NCBI GenBank assembly: GCA_025938035.1
Contig: JAICQE010000014.1
Span: forward strand, 1 to 40,644
Reading direction: 5' to 3'
Source of the DNA: Vicinamibacteria bacterium
Lineage (GTDB): Bacteria > Acidobacteriota > Vicinamibacteria > Vicinamibacterales > UBA2999
DNA length: 40,644 bases
The notes beneath the pieces were generated by a model. It saw nothing but the letters and a program-made list of their open reading frames with translations. It made no database searches and was not told the DNA's origin. Below, in pieces: positions 24,213-32,694 of the stretch (positions within the stretch are counted from its first letter, which is position 1; every line of letters starts with the position of its first letter). The position numbers and the translations under genes were made by a program.

Positions 24213-25430
24213 TTAGAGAATGCCTGTGAAGCGCTTCGCATCGACAGCGAAGCCCGGGAACACGGCCGCTGGATCCTTGCACTGGAGGTGGGTCACAACG
24301 ATTTCTGCGAGCACGTCGCGGAAATCCGTCGTCAACGCCAGATCGCGGTCCTCGTTCAACTGCTCCTTCGCCAGCCCGGGCCACGTGCCGTAGATCTTCC
24401 CGCCTTTCACCGCGCCGCCCACGGCGAACATGAAGTTGGCGTGACCGTGATCCGTTCCGCGGTTGCCGTTTTCCCGCGCCGTGCGGCCGAACTCCGACAT
24501 GGTGAGGACAACCACATCCTGCATCCGGTCGCCCATATCGGCATGAAACCCCGCCAGCGCCTGCCCGAGGCCGCGCACGAGCGCCGGGAGCCGGCCGGCC
24601 TCATCCTGATGGGTATCCCAGCCATTGCTCGTGTCGATAAACGCGACCTGCATACCGACGTCCGCCTTGATCATCTGCGCCACCTGGCGGAGCCCGCCGG
24701 CAACCGGGTCGTTGGCGGCGCCGTAGTTGGCGCCGGCTGCAGGCCTGTAGTCTTCGGGTTTCAACGCCTCGAGCTGTTTCGACACTTCGAACAGCTCACG
24801 CGCCGTGCCGCTCAGCAGCGTATTCGAGTCCTTGCTGTACATCGACTGATACAGATCCATTCCGCTCGGACCGATCGACGTGCGCCCGATCGTCATGGCC
24901 GACGCCGGCCCGCGCAGCGCCTTCGGCAGCGATTCACCGATCGCCGTCGCGCGCAGCGGATTGTGCGGAGTTTGCGGCGTGAGCTGCAGATACCGGTTCA
25001 GCCACCCGGTGCTGACGGTTTTGTTGCCAGGCGCGGCGGACTCCATGAAGTCCTGCGCCTGGAAATGCGAGCGGCCACCAGTGTCGGGCGTGCCGACGGC
25101 ATTGAGGATCGCCAGCTGCCCCTGCTTGTAGATCGGCAGCAGCGGTCGCAGCGCCGGGTTGAGGCCGAAGGAGCCGTCAAGGTCGAGGGCGCCGTCCGGC
25201 TTGTCCGGCGGCGGGATCGCGATCGTCGGCCGGTAATCGTAGTACGCCGTTTCCTTGAACGGCACGACGATGTTGAGGCCGTCGGCGGCGCCGCGCAGGA
25301 AGATGACGACGAGGACTTTTCGTCGCTGCCCCGGCTGGGCGGCGAGTGTTCTGGTCAGGAAGCCGGGCACTGTCGAGAGCCCGACCACCGTTGCGGCGCC
25401 GTCCCGCAGGAATACACGTCGGGATATCAT
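24213..25430 (-). CDS. DUF1501 family exported protein
   Basis: The 405-residue protein belongs to DUF1501 (PF07394), a sulfatase-like (alkaline-phosphatase superfamily) group nearly always encoded beside a DUF1800 gene. The N-terminus MISRRVFLRDGAATVVGLST is a twin-arginine-type signal, so it is exported folded. Family motifs are LVVIFLRGAADGLNIVVP (about 39-56), HFQAQDFMES, DTSNGWDTHQDE and the MSEFGRTARENGNRGTDHGH region, rich in possible metal ligands. ATG 25430 is preferred over GTG 25433 because AAGGAG sits six bases before it. It starts 13 bases after the DUF1800 stop. The biochemical role is not established; with DUF1800 it may act in handling or assembling secreted polymers or large surface proteins. 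Confidence 0.93.
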   Translation of the reverse strand: MISRRVFLRDGAATVVGLSTVPGFLTRTLAAQPGQRRKVLVVIFLRGAADGLNIVVPFKETAYYDYRPTIAIPPPDKPDGALDLDGSFGLNPALRPLLPIYKQGQLAILNAVGTPDTGGRSHFQAQDFMESAAPGNKTVSTGWLNRYLQLTPQTPHNPLRATAIGESLPKALRGPASAMTIGRTSIGPSGMDLYQSMYSKDSNTLLSGTARELFEVSKQLEALKPEDYRPAAGANYGAANDPVAGGLRQVAQMIKADVGMQVAFIDTSNGWDTHQDEAGRLPALVRGLGQALAGFHADMGDRMQDVVVLTMSEFGRTARENGNRGTDHGHANFMFAVGGAVKGGKIYGTWPGLAKEQLNEDRDLALTTDFRDVLAEIVVTHLQCKDPAAVFPGFAVDAKRFTGIL

Positions 25431-25443
25431 CACGCGCTCCTTC

Positions 25444-28134
25444 TTATCGCTTCTGGAACTGGGGCGAACCCAGCATTGCCGCTACTGCGACGGCAGTCGC
25501 ATCGATCGGCGCCGTCTTTGCCGCGGCGGTGCTGCCGCCGGCCATCATCATCGAGGTCTGTGTACTCGTCGTGCGCGCGGCATCCGCCGCTGCCGCCGCC
25601 TGCAGCATCGCGCGCGTCTGTTCGATCTGCGCAGGCGTCGGCCGCGTGACGCCCATCTGCTCGAGGAGCCGCTGCGCTGATTGCAGGTTCATCTGCACCT
25701 CCGGCAGCTTGCCGGTGGCCAGGCGGTTGGCGAAATCGAGCCGTGCAAGGAGCGCATTCGAGTTGATCCAGGCAGGCCCGACATCCGGGTTGCCGTCAGG
25801 CGCCTGGTAGTCATACACGCGCTCGCCCATTCGGCCGAGGATGCTCTGGTTGCCCGAAATTCGCACCGGGCCACCGGCGCCGGCAAAGAGCGGGTCGCGG
25901 AAATCAGCCCCCACGGCGCGGAGCGAACTGAACACCAGCTCGATCGGTTTCTTGATCTTCGCCTGATAGGCATCGGGCGAACGAAAGTGCGGTGACGTCA
26001 GAATCGTCCGCAGCACCTCCCGGATGTCCCCGCCGGTCTTCTCGAACGTTCGTGCCGCGGCATCGATGACCGCCTGCGGCGGTTCGTCGGCAATGAACCT
26101 GCGCGCCAGCTTCGTTGACAGGAAACGCGCGGTCGAGCGGTGCGTCGCGAGCATCTTCAGCAGCTTCTCGCCTTCGTCAACGCCTCCGCCGGGAATCGTC
26201 TGCCCGAGCACGGTCTTGCTGCCGTCCACGTGCATCAGCGGGTCGAAGAAGAACACGCCGTCGTCTTCGCGTCCGTTGGGAACGCCTTTCCCCGAGATCG
26301 TCCAGCCGGTGAGCACCTTCGCGATCTCGATCACGTCATTCTGTGTGTAGCCGCCGTCTACGCCCACGGTGTGGAGTTCGAGCAGCTCTCGGGCGAAATT
26401 CTCGTTCAGTCCCTTGTTGGCCTCGAGGAACGGCAACCGCTCCATCAGCGCAATCAGCGCGTCGCCCTGCGACGACGCCTTCAGCGCGGCGATCCGCTTC
26501 TGGACGATCTCCGCCGGTGCCGAGCTTTTCCAGTTGTCGAGGTAGTAGAGCATCCGCGGGTGCATCGCCGTCGCGCGGAGCAGATCCTCGAACTTTCCGA
26601 AGGCGTGTTTGCGGATCGCCTGCTCCTCGAAATGCGGCGTCAGCTGGTGATCGCCGTGATTGACGTTGAAGTGGTTCATCCAGAAGTCGACGACCACCTC
26701 GAACAGCTGGCGCTCGCTGAAGACGCCGCGAATCAGCCGCGCCGTGTGCGCTTCCAGATCGCGTGGGCGATCGGGGTGCAGGAAGACCCGTGTTTCGTCC
26801 CCCGGCATCTGCGTCGCGGGCATCGGCAGCTGACGGGCCATGTCTGCCCGATCGAAGATCGTGGCCCGTCGTCTGTTGCCAACGGCCACGGGCGGCCCGG
26901 TGGTCGTCAAGAGCGTCGGGATGTCCATCGTCAGCGAGGTATACCCGGCGAGCTTCGCGTCCACAACAGGGTCGGGAAGGCGCTCCGGGTAGAGCTGCTG
27001 CTCGAGGTAGCCCTCTATCCCGAGCGCTTTGACTCTCTCGATATCGCCTGGCCGCGGCCCGAATCCGATCCGGTTCAGCAGATGCACGGCAAGCTGGTCG
27101 TCGGTGAGGACCGGCCCGCGCTGCATCGCCAGATTCAGTGAGTAGCGCCGCTCGACCGTGGACGAACCACCGTCGACGGACATGATGTAGAAGTCCTGCT
27201 GCCGCGAGTTTCGTGGTGTCGCTACCTCGTAGGCGATGTAGCTGCCGTCCGGTGAGAAGGCCATGCCTTGCGGCGAGAGCCAGGGCAGCGACGTGAGGAC
27301 TCGCGTCGCGCCATCCCGCTCGTCAACGAGACCAATCTGCCGCGTGCCATCGCTCCGCTCGAACACCGACAGGATGTGCTTGCCGTCGGGTGACCATGCG
27401 TACGGTCGCAGCCACGGCAGTTTCGGGTCGGCGATCAGCACGCGGTCGCCCTGGCCGTTCTGACGCACGACGCGCAGCTCGGTAACAGGCCGCGGGCCGG
27501 CGCCGCGGTCACGCTGGCTGTCGATCCGCTGTTTGATGTCGCCGCTCCAGCTCAGATAGGCGACCTGGCCCGTTGGCGACACGACCGGATAGGCGGCCGC
27601 GCGCACGCCCGACGAGAGACGCCTGACCTCGCCTTTTCCCTCGTTGGCCTGTGCATCGTAGACGGCGAGGTCGTTGAAGATGACGACGCGCGGGTTGACG
27701 TTGCCGTTGTTGCCCAGGAACTGCGTGGTGGTGTCGGCGCGCGTCCACACTTCGCGCACGGCGACTTCTAACGGACCGGCGCTGCCTTCGTCGAAGTACG
27801 CCGCGAGCTTCGTCCGCGCGCGCTGCGCGAGCTTGTGATCGGGATAGTCGCGCACCAGACGCTCGAACGTCTGTCGCGCCCGTAAATCACCCCGTCGGTC
27901 GTAGCACTGTCCCAGACGCCAGAGCGCCTGCGGCACGACGGCTCGTTCATCCGGGAAGCGGGTCAAGAGGTTTTCGAACTCCGGGATGGCCGTGGCGCAG
28001 CCGGAGGCGACTTCCTTCTGAATGGCCGCTTCGAGCAGGAGGCCCGGCATGTCGGCGTTTTGTGCGCTGACGAAGAGCGGCGCCGTAGCAACGATCGCCA
28101 GGATGAAGAGAGCGCGGGTTGGAGTTGATGTCAT
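25444..28134 (-). CDS. DUF1800 protein with N-terminal TPR and TolB-like beta-propeller
   Basis: The 896-residue protein combines three parts. Residues 1-24 are a signal peptide. Residues about 38-112 carry tetratricopeptide-like repeats (LWRLGQCYDRRGDLRARQTF). Residues about 125-330 show TolB/WD40-like propeller strands (AAYPVVSPTGQVAYLSW, PYAWSPDGKHIL, GMAFSPDGSYIAYEV). From about residue 343 a complete DUF1800 domain (PF08811) starts with AVHLLNRIGFGPRPGDIERV and continues through VVDFWMNHFNVNH, NENFARELLELHTVGVDGGY and AKVLTGWTI. Ordinary DUF1800 proteins are about 450-650 residues without the front part, so this is a fusion. Two C-terminal Ala/Thr-rich stretches follow. It leads the operon with DUF1501 and is preceded by copy 2 of the palindromic element. 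Function unknown; exported. Confidence 0.92.
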   Translation of the reverse strand: MTSTPTRALFILAIVATAPLFVSAQNADMPGLLLEAAIQKEVASGCATAIPEFENLLTRFPDERAVVPQALWRLGQCYDRRGDLRARQTFERLVRDYPDHKLAQRARTKLAAYFDEGSAGPLEVAVREVWTRADTTTQFLGNNGNVNPRVVIFNDLAVYDAQANEGKGEVRRLSSGVRAAAYPVVSPTGQVAYLSWSGDIKQRIDSQRDRGAGPRPVTELRVVRQNGQGDRVLIADPKLPWLRPYAWSPDGKHILSVFERSDGTRQIGLVDERDGATRVLTSLPWLSPQGMAFSPDGSYIAYEVATPRNSRQQDFYIMSVDGGSSTVERRYSLNLAMQRGPVLTDDQLAVHLLNRIGFGPRPGDIERVKALGIEGYLEQQLYPERLPDPVVDAKLAGYTSLTMDIPTLLTTTGPPVAVGNRRRATIFDRADMARQLPMPATQMPGDETRVFLHPDRPRDLEAHTARLIRGVFSERQLFEVVVDFWMNHFNVNHGDHQLTPHFEEQAIRKHAFGKFEDLLRATAMHPRMLYYLDNWKSSAPAEIVQKRIAALKASSQGDALIALMERLPFLEANKGLNENFARELLELHTVGVDGGYTQNDVIEIAKVLTGWTISGKGVPNGREDDGVFFFDPLMHVDGSKTVLGQTIPGGGVDEGEKLLKMLATHRSTARFLSTKLARRFIADEPPQAVIDAAARTFEKTGGDIREVLRTILTSPHFRSPDAYQAKIKKPIELVFSSLRAVGADFRDPLFAGAGGPVRISGNQSILGRMGERVYDYQAPDGNPDVGPAWINSNALLARLDFANRLATGKLPEVQMNLQSAQRLLEQMGVTRPTPAQIEQTRAMLQAAAAADAARTTSTQTSMMMAGGSTAAAKTAPIDATAVAVAAMLGSPQFQKR

Positions 28135-28230
28135 GGCTGCGCGTTCCTGGTCCCCCGAAAGAGGGTGCCCAACAGTCTGTCGCGCAGCATAAACGAGTCG
28201 CCCGGGCTGCGAATGAGCGTTTGGGCCTGA

Positions 28231-28262
28231 TTCCGTGTGGTTTTGTCAAGAAACCTTGACAG
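28231..28262 (-). promoter_or_regulatory. Palindromic operator upstream of DUF1800 operon (copy 2)
   Basis: On the minus strand the palindrome TGTCAAGGTTTCTTGACA (28261-28244) is followed by AAACCACACGGAATC. Twenty-seven bases are identical to copy 1 at 13140. Here the hexamer in the -10 position is CGGAAT, a poor match, but TATGCT followed by GCGCGA occurs further down, about 40 bases before the DUF1800 start, and may be the real -10. The element lies in the 135-base gap between the response regulator stop and the DUF1800 start. Confidence 0.55.
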
Positions 28263-28269
28263 ATGAAAT

Positions 28270-28944
28270 CTACCCCTCGAACCGGTAGCCCACGCCGCGG
28301 ACGCTCACCAGATACGAGGGTTGCTCGGCGTCGGTTTCGATCTTTTTCCGCAGGTTGCCGATATGGGTGTCCACGACGCGATCTGTCACGTAGACGTCCC
28401 GGCCCCATACCTGGTCGAGCAGCTGCTGCCGGGTCAAGACGCGCCGGCGGTTCTGCACCAGCGTCGCGAGCAGCTTGAACTCGATCGGCGTGAGATCGAC
28501 CGATCGGCCGCCGCGACGGACCTCGAAGCGTCCGAAGTCCAGTTCGAAATCACCGAAGGCATAGACCTGCCGCGGTTCGCCCGCGCCGCGTCGAAGGGCC
28601 GCCTTGATGCGGGCGCGCAGCTCCATCGGGCTGAACGGCTTGGTCACGTAATCGTCGGCGCCCAGTTCCAGCCCCAGTATCTTTTCCGCCTCGTGGCTCT
28701 TCGCCGTCAGCAGGATGATCGGCGTGCGCACGCGCGCCCGCCGCAGCTCACGGCAGACCTCGAAGCCGTCCTTCATCGGCAGCATCACGTCCAGGAGGAT
28801 CAGGTCGAAAATGCCCGTCTCCCCGCGGTCGATCGCCTTCTGGCCATCGCCGGCGACTTCGACGTCATAGCCCTCGAGCCGCAGGTCGTGCTGCAGGCCG
28901 AGGGCGATGTCAGGATCGTCTTCGACAATAAGAATCCGGCTCAT
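28270..28944 (-). CDS. OmpR-family response regulator
   Basis: The 224-residue protein has an N-terminal receiver (residues 1-118) with acidic pocket VEDD, phospho-acceptor Asp 52 in DLILLDVMLP, conserved Thr in LLTAKSHE and Lys in DDYVTKPFSP. A C-terminal winged-helix DNA-binding domain (about 130-224) carries LTPIEFKLLATLVQN, the recognition-helix region RVVDTHIGNLRKKIE and the wing VRGVGYRFEG. It is the last gene of the kinase - phosphatase - regulator operon. ATG 28944 follows the phosphatase stop by nine bases. The kinase at 30067 is the expected phosphodonor. Its receiver is strikingly similar to that of the next gene, indicating duplication. Possible targets include the operons carrying the palindromic element, which is inference. 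Confidence 0.96.
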   Translation of the reverse strand: MSRILIVEDDPDIALGLQHDLRLEGYDVEVAGDGQKAIDRGETGIFDLILLDVMLPMKDGFEVCRELRRARVRTPIILLTAKSHEAEKILGLELGADDYVTKPFSPMELRARIKAALRRGAGEPRQVYAFGDFELDFGRFEVRRGGRSVDLTPIEFKLLATLVQNRRRVLTRQQLLDQVWGRDVYVTDRVVDTHIGNLRKKIETDAEQPSYLVSVRGVGYRFEG

Positions 28945-28953
28945 AGGTCCCCG

Positions 28954-30063
28954 CTATCGCACCACACCACTGATCACCGTCACGTCGTCTGCCGGCCGGC
29001 ATCCCGCCGTGTGGCCGCTCAGCGCGCGAAGCAGCCCGTCGCGGATCGCCTCGGCAGACTGGAGGCTGTCGTTCGACAGCACCGCCGCTGCGTTCGAGCT
29101 GCCAAACTCTGTGCCCTGCGCGTCCGCTGCCTCGGACAACCCATCGCTGAAGATCAGCAGGCGATCGCCGGCTCGCAGCTCGACGCGTCTGACGACCGCG
29201 GCGATGTGTTCGAACATGCCGAGCGGCGGGCAATCGGAGTCGAGCCGCTGGATCTCGCGGCCGCGCGCGACGAGCGCTCCCGGATGGCCCGCGTTCACGT
29301 ACAGCAGTTCGCGGGACTCTCCCGAATACATGCCGTAGAAGAGTGTCGCGTAGCGGCTGGCGTCGGTTGCAGCGTGGAGCAGTGTGTTCGCTGCGTTGAC
29401 GATGTCATCGAGCTGGCGGCCGTCGCCGGTGGCGTGGGCGCGCAGACAGCCGTGCAGCGACGCCATGACCAGGGCTGCGGATGCACCCTTGCCCGATACA
29501 TCGGCGACGACGAGGCCGAGCCGATCGTCGGACAGATCGAGAAAGTCGTAGTAATCGCCGCCGACGAGCTGCGCCGGCTGACAATAACCGACGTAATCGA
29601 GCGAGCTGATCGCCGGGCGCGTTTGCGGAAGCAGCCGCTGCTGCACGTCGGCAGCGGTGCGCAGCTCACGATCGAGACGGGCGCTGTCACCGAGCCATGC
29701 GTTCCGGTGCCTGAAGATCGACTTGATCCGCGCCCGCAGCTCGACCGGGCTGTACGGCTTGGTGACATAGTCGTCGGCACCGAGCTCGAGCCCTTTGGCC
29801 TTTTCCAGTTCGTGAGCCCGGGCCGTCAGCACCACGATTGGCGTCTGGTTGTCCCACCGCCGCAGCTCGCGGCACACCGCGAAGCCATCCTTTTTCGGCA
29901 GCATCCCGTCGCGGTGGATCCGGTCGCGCGAGCCGCGGGCGGCGCGCTCGCGCGCCGCTTCGCCGTCCTGGACCACCTCGACGTCATAGCCCTCGTGCGT
30001 CAGGTCAATCTTCAGACCGAGCGCGATATCAGGCTCGTCTTCGACAATCAGAATGCGAGGCAT
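28954..30063 (-). CDS. Receiver - SpoIIE/RsbU-type protein phosphatase
   Basis: The 369-residue protein joins a receiver domain (residues 1-120) to a PP2C/SpoIIE serine phosphatase domain (about 135-369). Phosphatase motifs are complete: VGGDYYDFL (about 167-175), VADVSGKGASAALV, NAGHPGALV, LLIFSDGLSEA and CRPADDVTV, with the metal-binding Asp residues. Such enzymes usually dephosphorylate an anti-sigma-factor antagonist, but none is encoded nearby. The receiver keeps Asp 52, Thr 80 and Lys 102. Its beta-3 strand reads DRIHRDGMLP instead of the hydrophobic DLILLDVMLP of its neighbour, so phosphorylation or folding may be altered. ATG 30063 starts three bases after the kinase stop with AGAGG seven bases before it. 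It may act as a phosphorylation-independent or ligand-gated phosphatase. Confidence 0.94.
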   Translation of the reverse strand: MPRILIVEDEPDIALGLKIDLTHEGYDVEVVQDGEAARERAARGSRDRIHRDGMLPKKDGFAVCRELRRWDNQTPIVVLTARAHELEKAKGLELGADDYVTKPYSPVELRARIKSIFRHRNAWLGDSARLDRELRTAADVQQRLLPQTRPAISSLDYVGYCQPAQLVGGDYYDFLDLSDDRLGLVVADVSGKGASAALVMASLHGCLRAHATGDGRQLDDIVNAANTLLHAATDASRYATLFYGMYSGESRELLYVNAGHPGALVARGREIQRLDSDCPPLGMFEHIAAVVRRVELRAGDRLLIFSDGLSEAADAQGTEFGSSNAAAVLSNDSLQSAEAIRDGLLRALSGHTAGCRPADDVTVISGVVR

Positions 30064-30066
30064 GCG

Positions 30067-32133
30067 TTACCTCTGAACGGACGGCGCCTGTGCGCGAGTG
30101 GCGACGGCGTTGGCCGGCACCGTGATAGGCAGCACGAGCGAAAACGTGCTGCCGTCCGGCGAGGTGCTGTCGAGACGCACTTCGCCGCCGTGGGCGTGCA
30201 TGATTTGTTCGACGAGGGCGAGTCCGAGGCCCGTACCCCTCACCACACTTCCGTCCGGCATGGAGCCGCGTACGAACTTGCGAAAAATGGCGCGGCGATC
30301 TGCATGCGGCACACCGATGCCGCGGTCGCGCACGCTGACCGTCAGCTTGCCGTCACCGATCGTTCCGCCGATCCAGATCGTCTTCGACGAGGGCGAATAC
30401 TTGACGGCGTTGTCCAGCAGGTTCCACAGCGCGCGGCTGATCGCCGCTTCGTCGGCGTGGACGACGGCACCCTCGGGGACCGCCCAGTCGAGCATCACCT
30501 CGTATCCCTGTCCGCGGAACTGATCTTTGAAGTCGGCGACAAGGCGGGCGATCCATTCCTGCGTGTCGAGTTTCGCGAAACGGAATCCATGCGACCCCGC
30601 CTCCATGCGCCCGAAGTCCAGCAGATCTTCGACGAGCCGCGTCAGCCGCCGCGTGCCGCGTTGGATCGCTGCGTAGTACTGGTGTCGTTCCTCGTCGTTC
30701 GAAACGCGCCCGTCCGCGAGCAGATCGGAGAACTGACGAAGCAGCGTGAGCGGTGTCCGGAACTCGTGTGACACGGCGGCGACGAAATCGGATTGCAGCC
30801 GCGCCGCCTCCATCTCGCGCGTGATGGCGCGGCCGCTGAAGTAGCCGCCGGCCACCACCAGGAGCGCGAGAATGGCGATGGCGACGATCAGGAGCTGGCG
30901 GCTCCTGGCGAATTCCGCGGCATCGGGCCCCGGGCTCGCGCTGATGACGCGAAGATTCCACGGCAGCTGTGTGTCATCCATCAACTGATCGGACCGAAAA
31001 GGCTCGCGCGTGGTCCTCCCAGCCGGACCGGCCGTCCGGAGCGCGTGCGACAAGGTGAACTTCGTGGCGGGGTCCGAGAGCACGATGCCCACCTCGCGCT
31101 CGTCCAGCATCGCGTTCAACGGGTCAATCAGTTGATCCTTGAGGAACGTCGCCCCTCCCACCAGCGCCAGAAAGCGGTCGCTTCTTCCCCGCCAGATACG
31201 AAGCAGCGGACGTCCCTCGGCGATGAACATGGCGCGTCCGGTTGGGTTGATGGCATCGCGCTGCCAGTCGCGCCACAGGTCTTCGACTGACGTGGCCAGA
31301 GCCATCGCCGGCTGATCCTGTGGTGGCAGGCCCGGGTCGCGGCGGCCGAGCCATTCTTGTATCTGGTTCGCGTAGCCGAGAAACTGGGGGCGGGTCAGCG
31401 GCCATCGGCCGCTATGCAGGTCCACATCGAGCCGCCGGGCTTCCTCCAGCAGCTCCTCGCGGCGGCCGAGTTCCGCGAGCAGGCCCGCTCGAAGCGATCG
31501 CGCAAGGAGATCTGCGGGGCGGTCGGCGACCCACGCGGACGGAATGCGCTCCAATTCGGCATAGGTCGCCAGAGCATCCGTGGGGCGACCGAGCTTCTTC
31601 TGGTTGCGAGCAAGCCGGTAGAGGGCGCCGGCGCGAATGTCAGGCGAGTCTTCGCTGTCAGCCAGATCACGGAAGTACAGGATCGCTCGCGGGTAATCCT
31701 CGCCCTGCTCCTCGTAGACCTCGCCGGGAGCAAACACCTGCGGGTCCGGTTCGTCGGGCGCTGCGACCGCAGGGCGGTACAGCAACCGCTGCGTGGGGTA
31801 GGCGCGAACGGTGTCCGCCTCGAACACGACGAGCAGCGCGTCGTCGCCGAGCTTCTTTCCCAGCGCTGCCGCCGCGGCGTCGAGTTCGCCGGCGGGAGCC
31901 GCGGCCAGACGTTCCAGCTCGTTATCGAATTCGGTCAGCTTCTGGCGGATTTCGGATGTGATCAGGTCTGCCGCCCGCTCGACCGCTCCGCGCACGTTGT
32001 CGTCCTGCAAGGCCCGATTCTGTTCAATCGACTGCCAGCCGAAATAGCCCAGCCCGGCGAGAAACGACAGCATCGTCCCGACAAAAACCAGCAGCAGCAA
32101 TCGAGGCGGGCGGAGCCATTGGGGCACGTGCAT
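30067..32133 (-). CDS. Membrane sensor histidine kinase with TPR-like sensor domain
   Basis: From ATG 32133 the kinase has 688 residues. A first membrane helix (LLLLVFVGTMLSFLAGLGYF) and a second (about 413-431, LLIVAIAILALLVVAGGYFS) bound a large exported sensor. The sensor includes a TPR-like stretch (YPRAILYFRDLADSED, GALYRLARNQKKLGRPTDAL), unusual for sensor kinases. The cytoplasmic part has the H-box VSHEFRTPLTLLRQF with His 456, N-box NLLDNAVKYSPSS, G1 DRGIGVP and G2 GTGLGLALVEQI. The open frame reaches ATG 32154, but that codon overlaps a TATAAT -10 box, so the downstream start is preferred. It opens the signalling operon and presumably phosphorylates the OmpR-type regulator and perhaps the receiver-phosphatase. 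The signal is unknown. Confidence 0.94.
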   Translation of the reverse strand: MHVPQWLRPPRLLLLVFVGTMLSFLAGLGYFGWQSIEQNRALQDDNVRGAVERAADLITSEIRQKLTEFDNELERLAAAPAGELDAAAAALGKKLGDDALLVVFEADTVRAYPTQRLLYRPAVAAPDEPDPQVFAPGEVYEEQGEDYPRAILYFRDLADSEDSPDIRAGALYRLARNQKKLGRPTDALATYAELERIPSAWVADRPADLLARSLRAGLLAELGRREELLEEARRLDVDLHSGRWPLTRPQFLGYANQIQEWLGRRDPGLPPQDQPAMALATSVEDLWRDWQRDAINPTGRAMFIAEGRPLLRIWRGRSDRFLALVGGATFLKDQLIDPLNAMLDEREVGIVLSDPATKFTLSHALRTAGPAGRTTREPFRSDQLMDDTQLPWNLRVISASPGPDAAEFARSRQLLIVAIAILALLVVAGGYFSGRAITREMEAARLQSDFVAAVSHEFRTPLTLLRQFSDLLADGRVSNDEERHQYYAAIQRGTRRLTRLVEDLLDFGRMEAGSHGFRFAKLDTQEWIARLVADFKDQFRGQGYEVMLDWAVPEGAVVHADEAAISRALWNLLDNAVKYSPSSKTIWIGGTIGDGKLTVSVRDRGIGVPHADRRAIFRKFVRGSMPDGSVVRGTGLGLALVEQIMHAHGGEVRLDSTSPDGSTFSLVLPITVPANAVATRAQAPSVQR

Positions 32134-32152
32134 AGCTGGGCGTCGGGCGCGC

Positions 32153-32217
32153 ATTATAAGCAGCCCTATTGTGTGATGACGTGGAGATTTGTCGGAGTTT
32201 CGTCAAGAAACCAGCAC
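32153..32217 (-). promoter_or_regulatory. Kinase promoter with degenerate operator (copy 3)
   Basis: On the minus strand GGTTTCTTGACGAAAC (within 32217-32175) matches one half of the palindromic element, followed by a CGACAAATC stretch aligned with the ATACAATC of copy 1; the other half-site is lost. Nearer the gene, TATAAT (32158-32153) is followed by GCGCGC, a discriminator like those of the leaderless genes. Transcription would start about 13 bases before ATG 32133. Confidence 0.4.
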
Positions 32218-32265
32218 ACACCGGGGTTGGCGGCGCGCGTTATCATCTCGCCCGGAGGCCGACCT

Positions 32266-32682
32266 ATGCACGTGCACTGCTTCGCAGGAGGACTGTTCGC
32301 CATTGTTGCCGCCGGGTCGATGACGCTCGCCATGCAGCCACCGCTGAAGGTCGCCATTGACGTGAAGCCCGGCGACGAGAAGGTGACCATCGAGCCCGGA
32401 CGCGAAGGCATGTTGCCGATCGTGATTCTGACGACGCCGCAGTTCGACGCGGCGACTGCCGATCCCGAGACGATTCTCGTCGGCCCACAGGGGAAAGAAG
32501 CGTCGGTGTTCCGGTCGATGCTCGAGGATATCGACCGGGACGGGGACGTCGATCGGATGCTGCTGGTGCGCGTGCGCGACATGCAGGTTACGTGCGGGAA
32601 CCAGATCATCAGAGTCACTGGGAAAACGATCGATGGCCGCGCGTTCGAAGGCTCGGAAGCCGTTGGAACGGCCGGGTGCTGA
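32266..32682 (+). CDS. Small secreted protein with calcium-type loop
   Basis: The 138-residue protein begins with a signal peptide (MHVHCFAGGLFAIVAAGSMTLA). Its mature domain matches a common exported module seen repeated in larger bacterial surface proteins: VAIDVKPGDEKVTIEPG, then MLPIVILTTPQFDAATADPETI, an Asp-rich loop DIDRDGDVD that fits a dockerin or EF-hand-like calcium site, and TGKTIDGRAFEGSEAVGTAGC. The two Cys (TCGNQ and the C-terminal one) may pair. GGAGG lies eight bases before ATG 32266. It is divergent from the kinase operon, with a 132-base gap that holds the kinase promoter, and lies 12 bases before the next gene, so the two are probably co-transcribed. The open frame extends far upstream antisense to the kinase, but only this part looks real. 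Confidence 0.85.
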   Translation: MHVHCFAGGLFAIVAAGSMTLAMQPPLKVAIDVKPGDEKVTIEPGREGMLPIVILTTPQFDAATADPETILVGPQGKEASVFRSMLEDIDRDGDVDRMLLVRVRDMQVTCGNQIIRVTGKTIDGRAFEGSEAVGTAGC

Positions 32683-32694
32683 GGTGACGTCCCA

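Noticed and set aside
28321..30771. 816-residue plus-strand open frame opposite the regulator and phosphatase genes
   Set aside because: It spans two well-defined minus-strand genes and has no recognisable domain.
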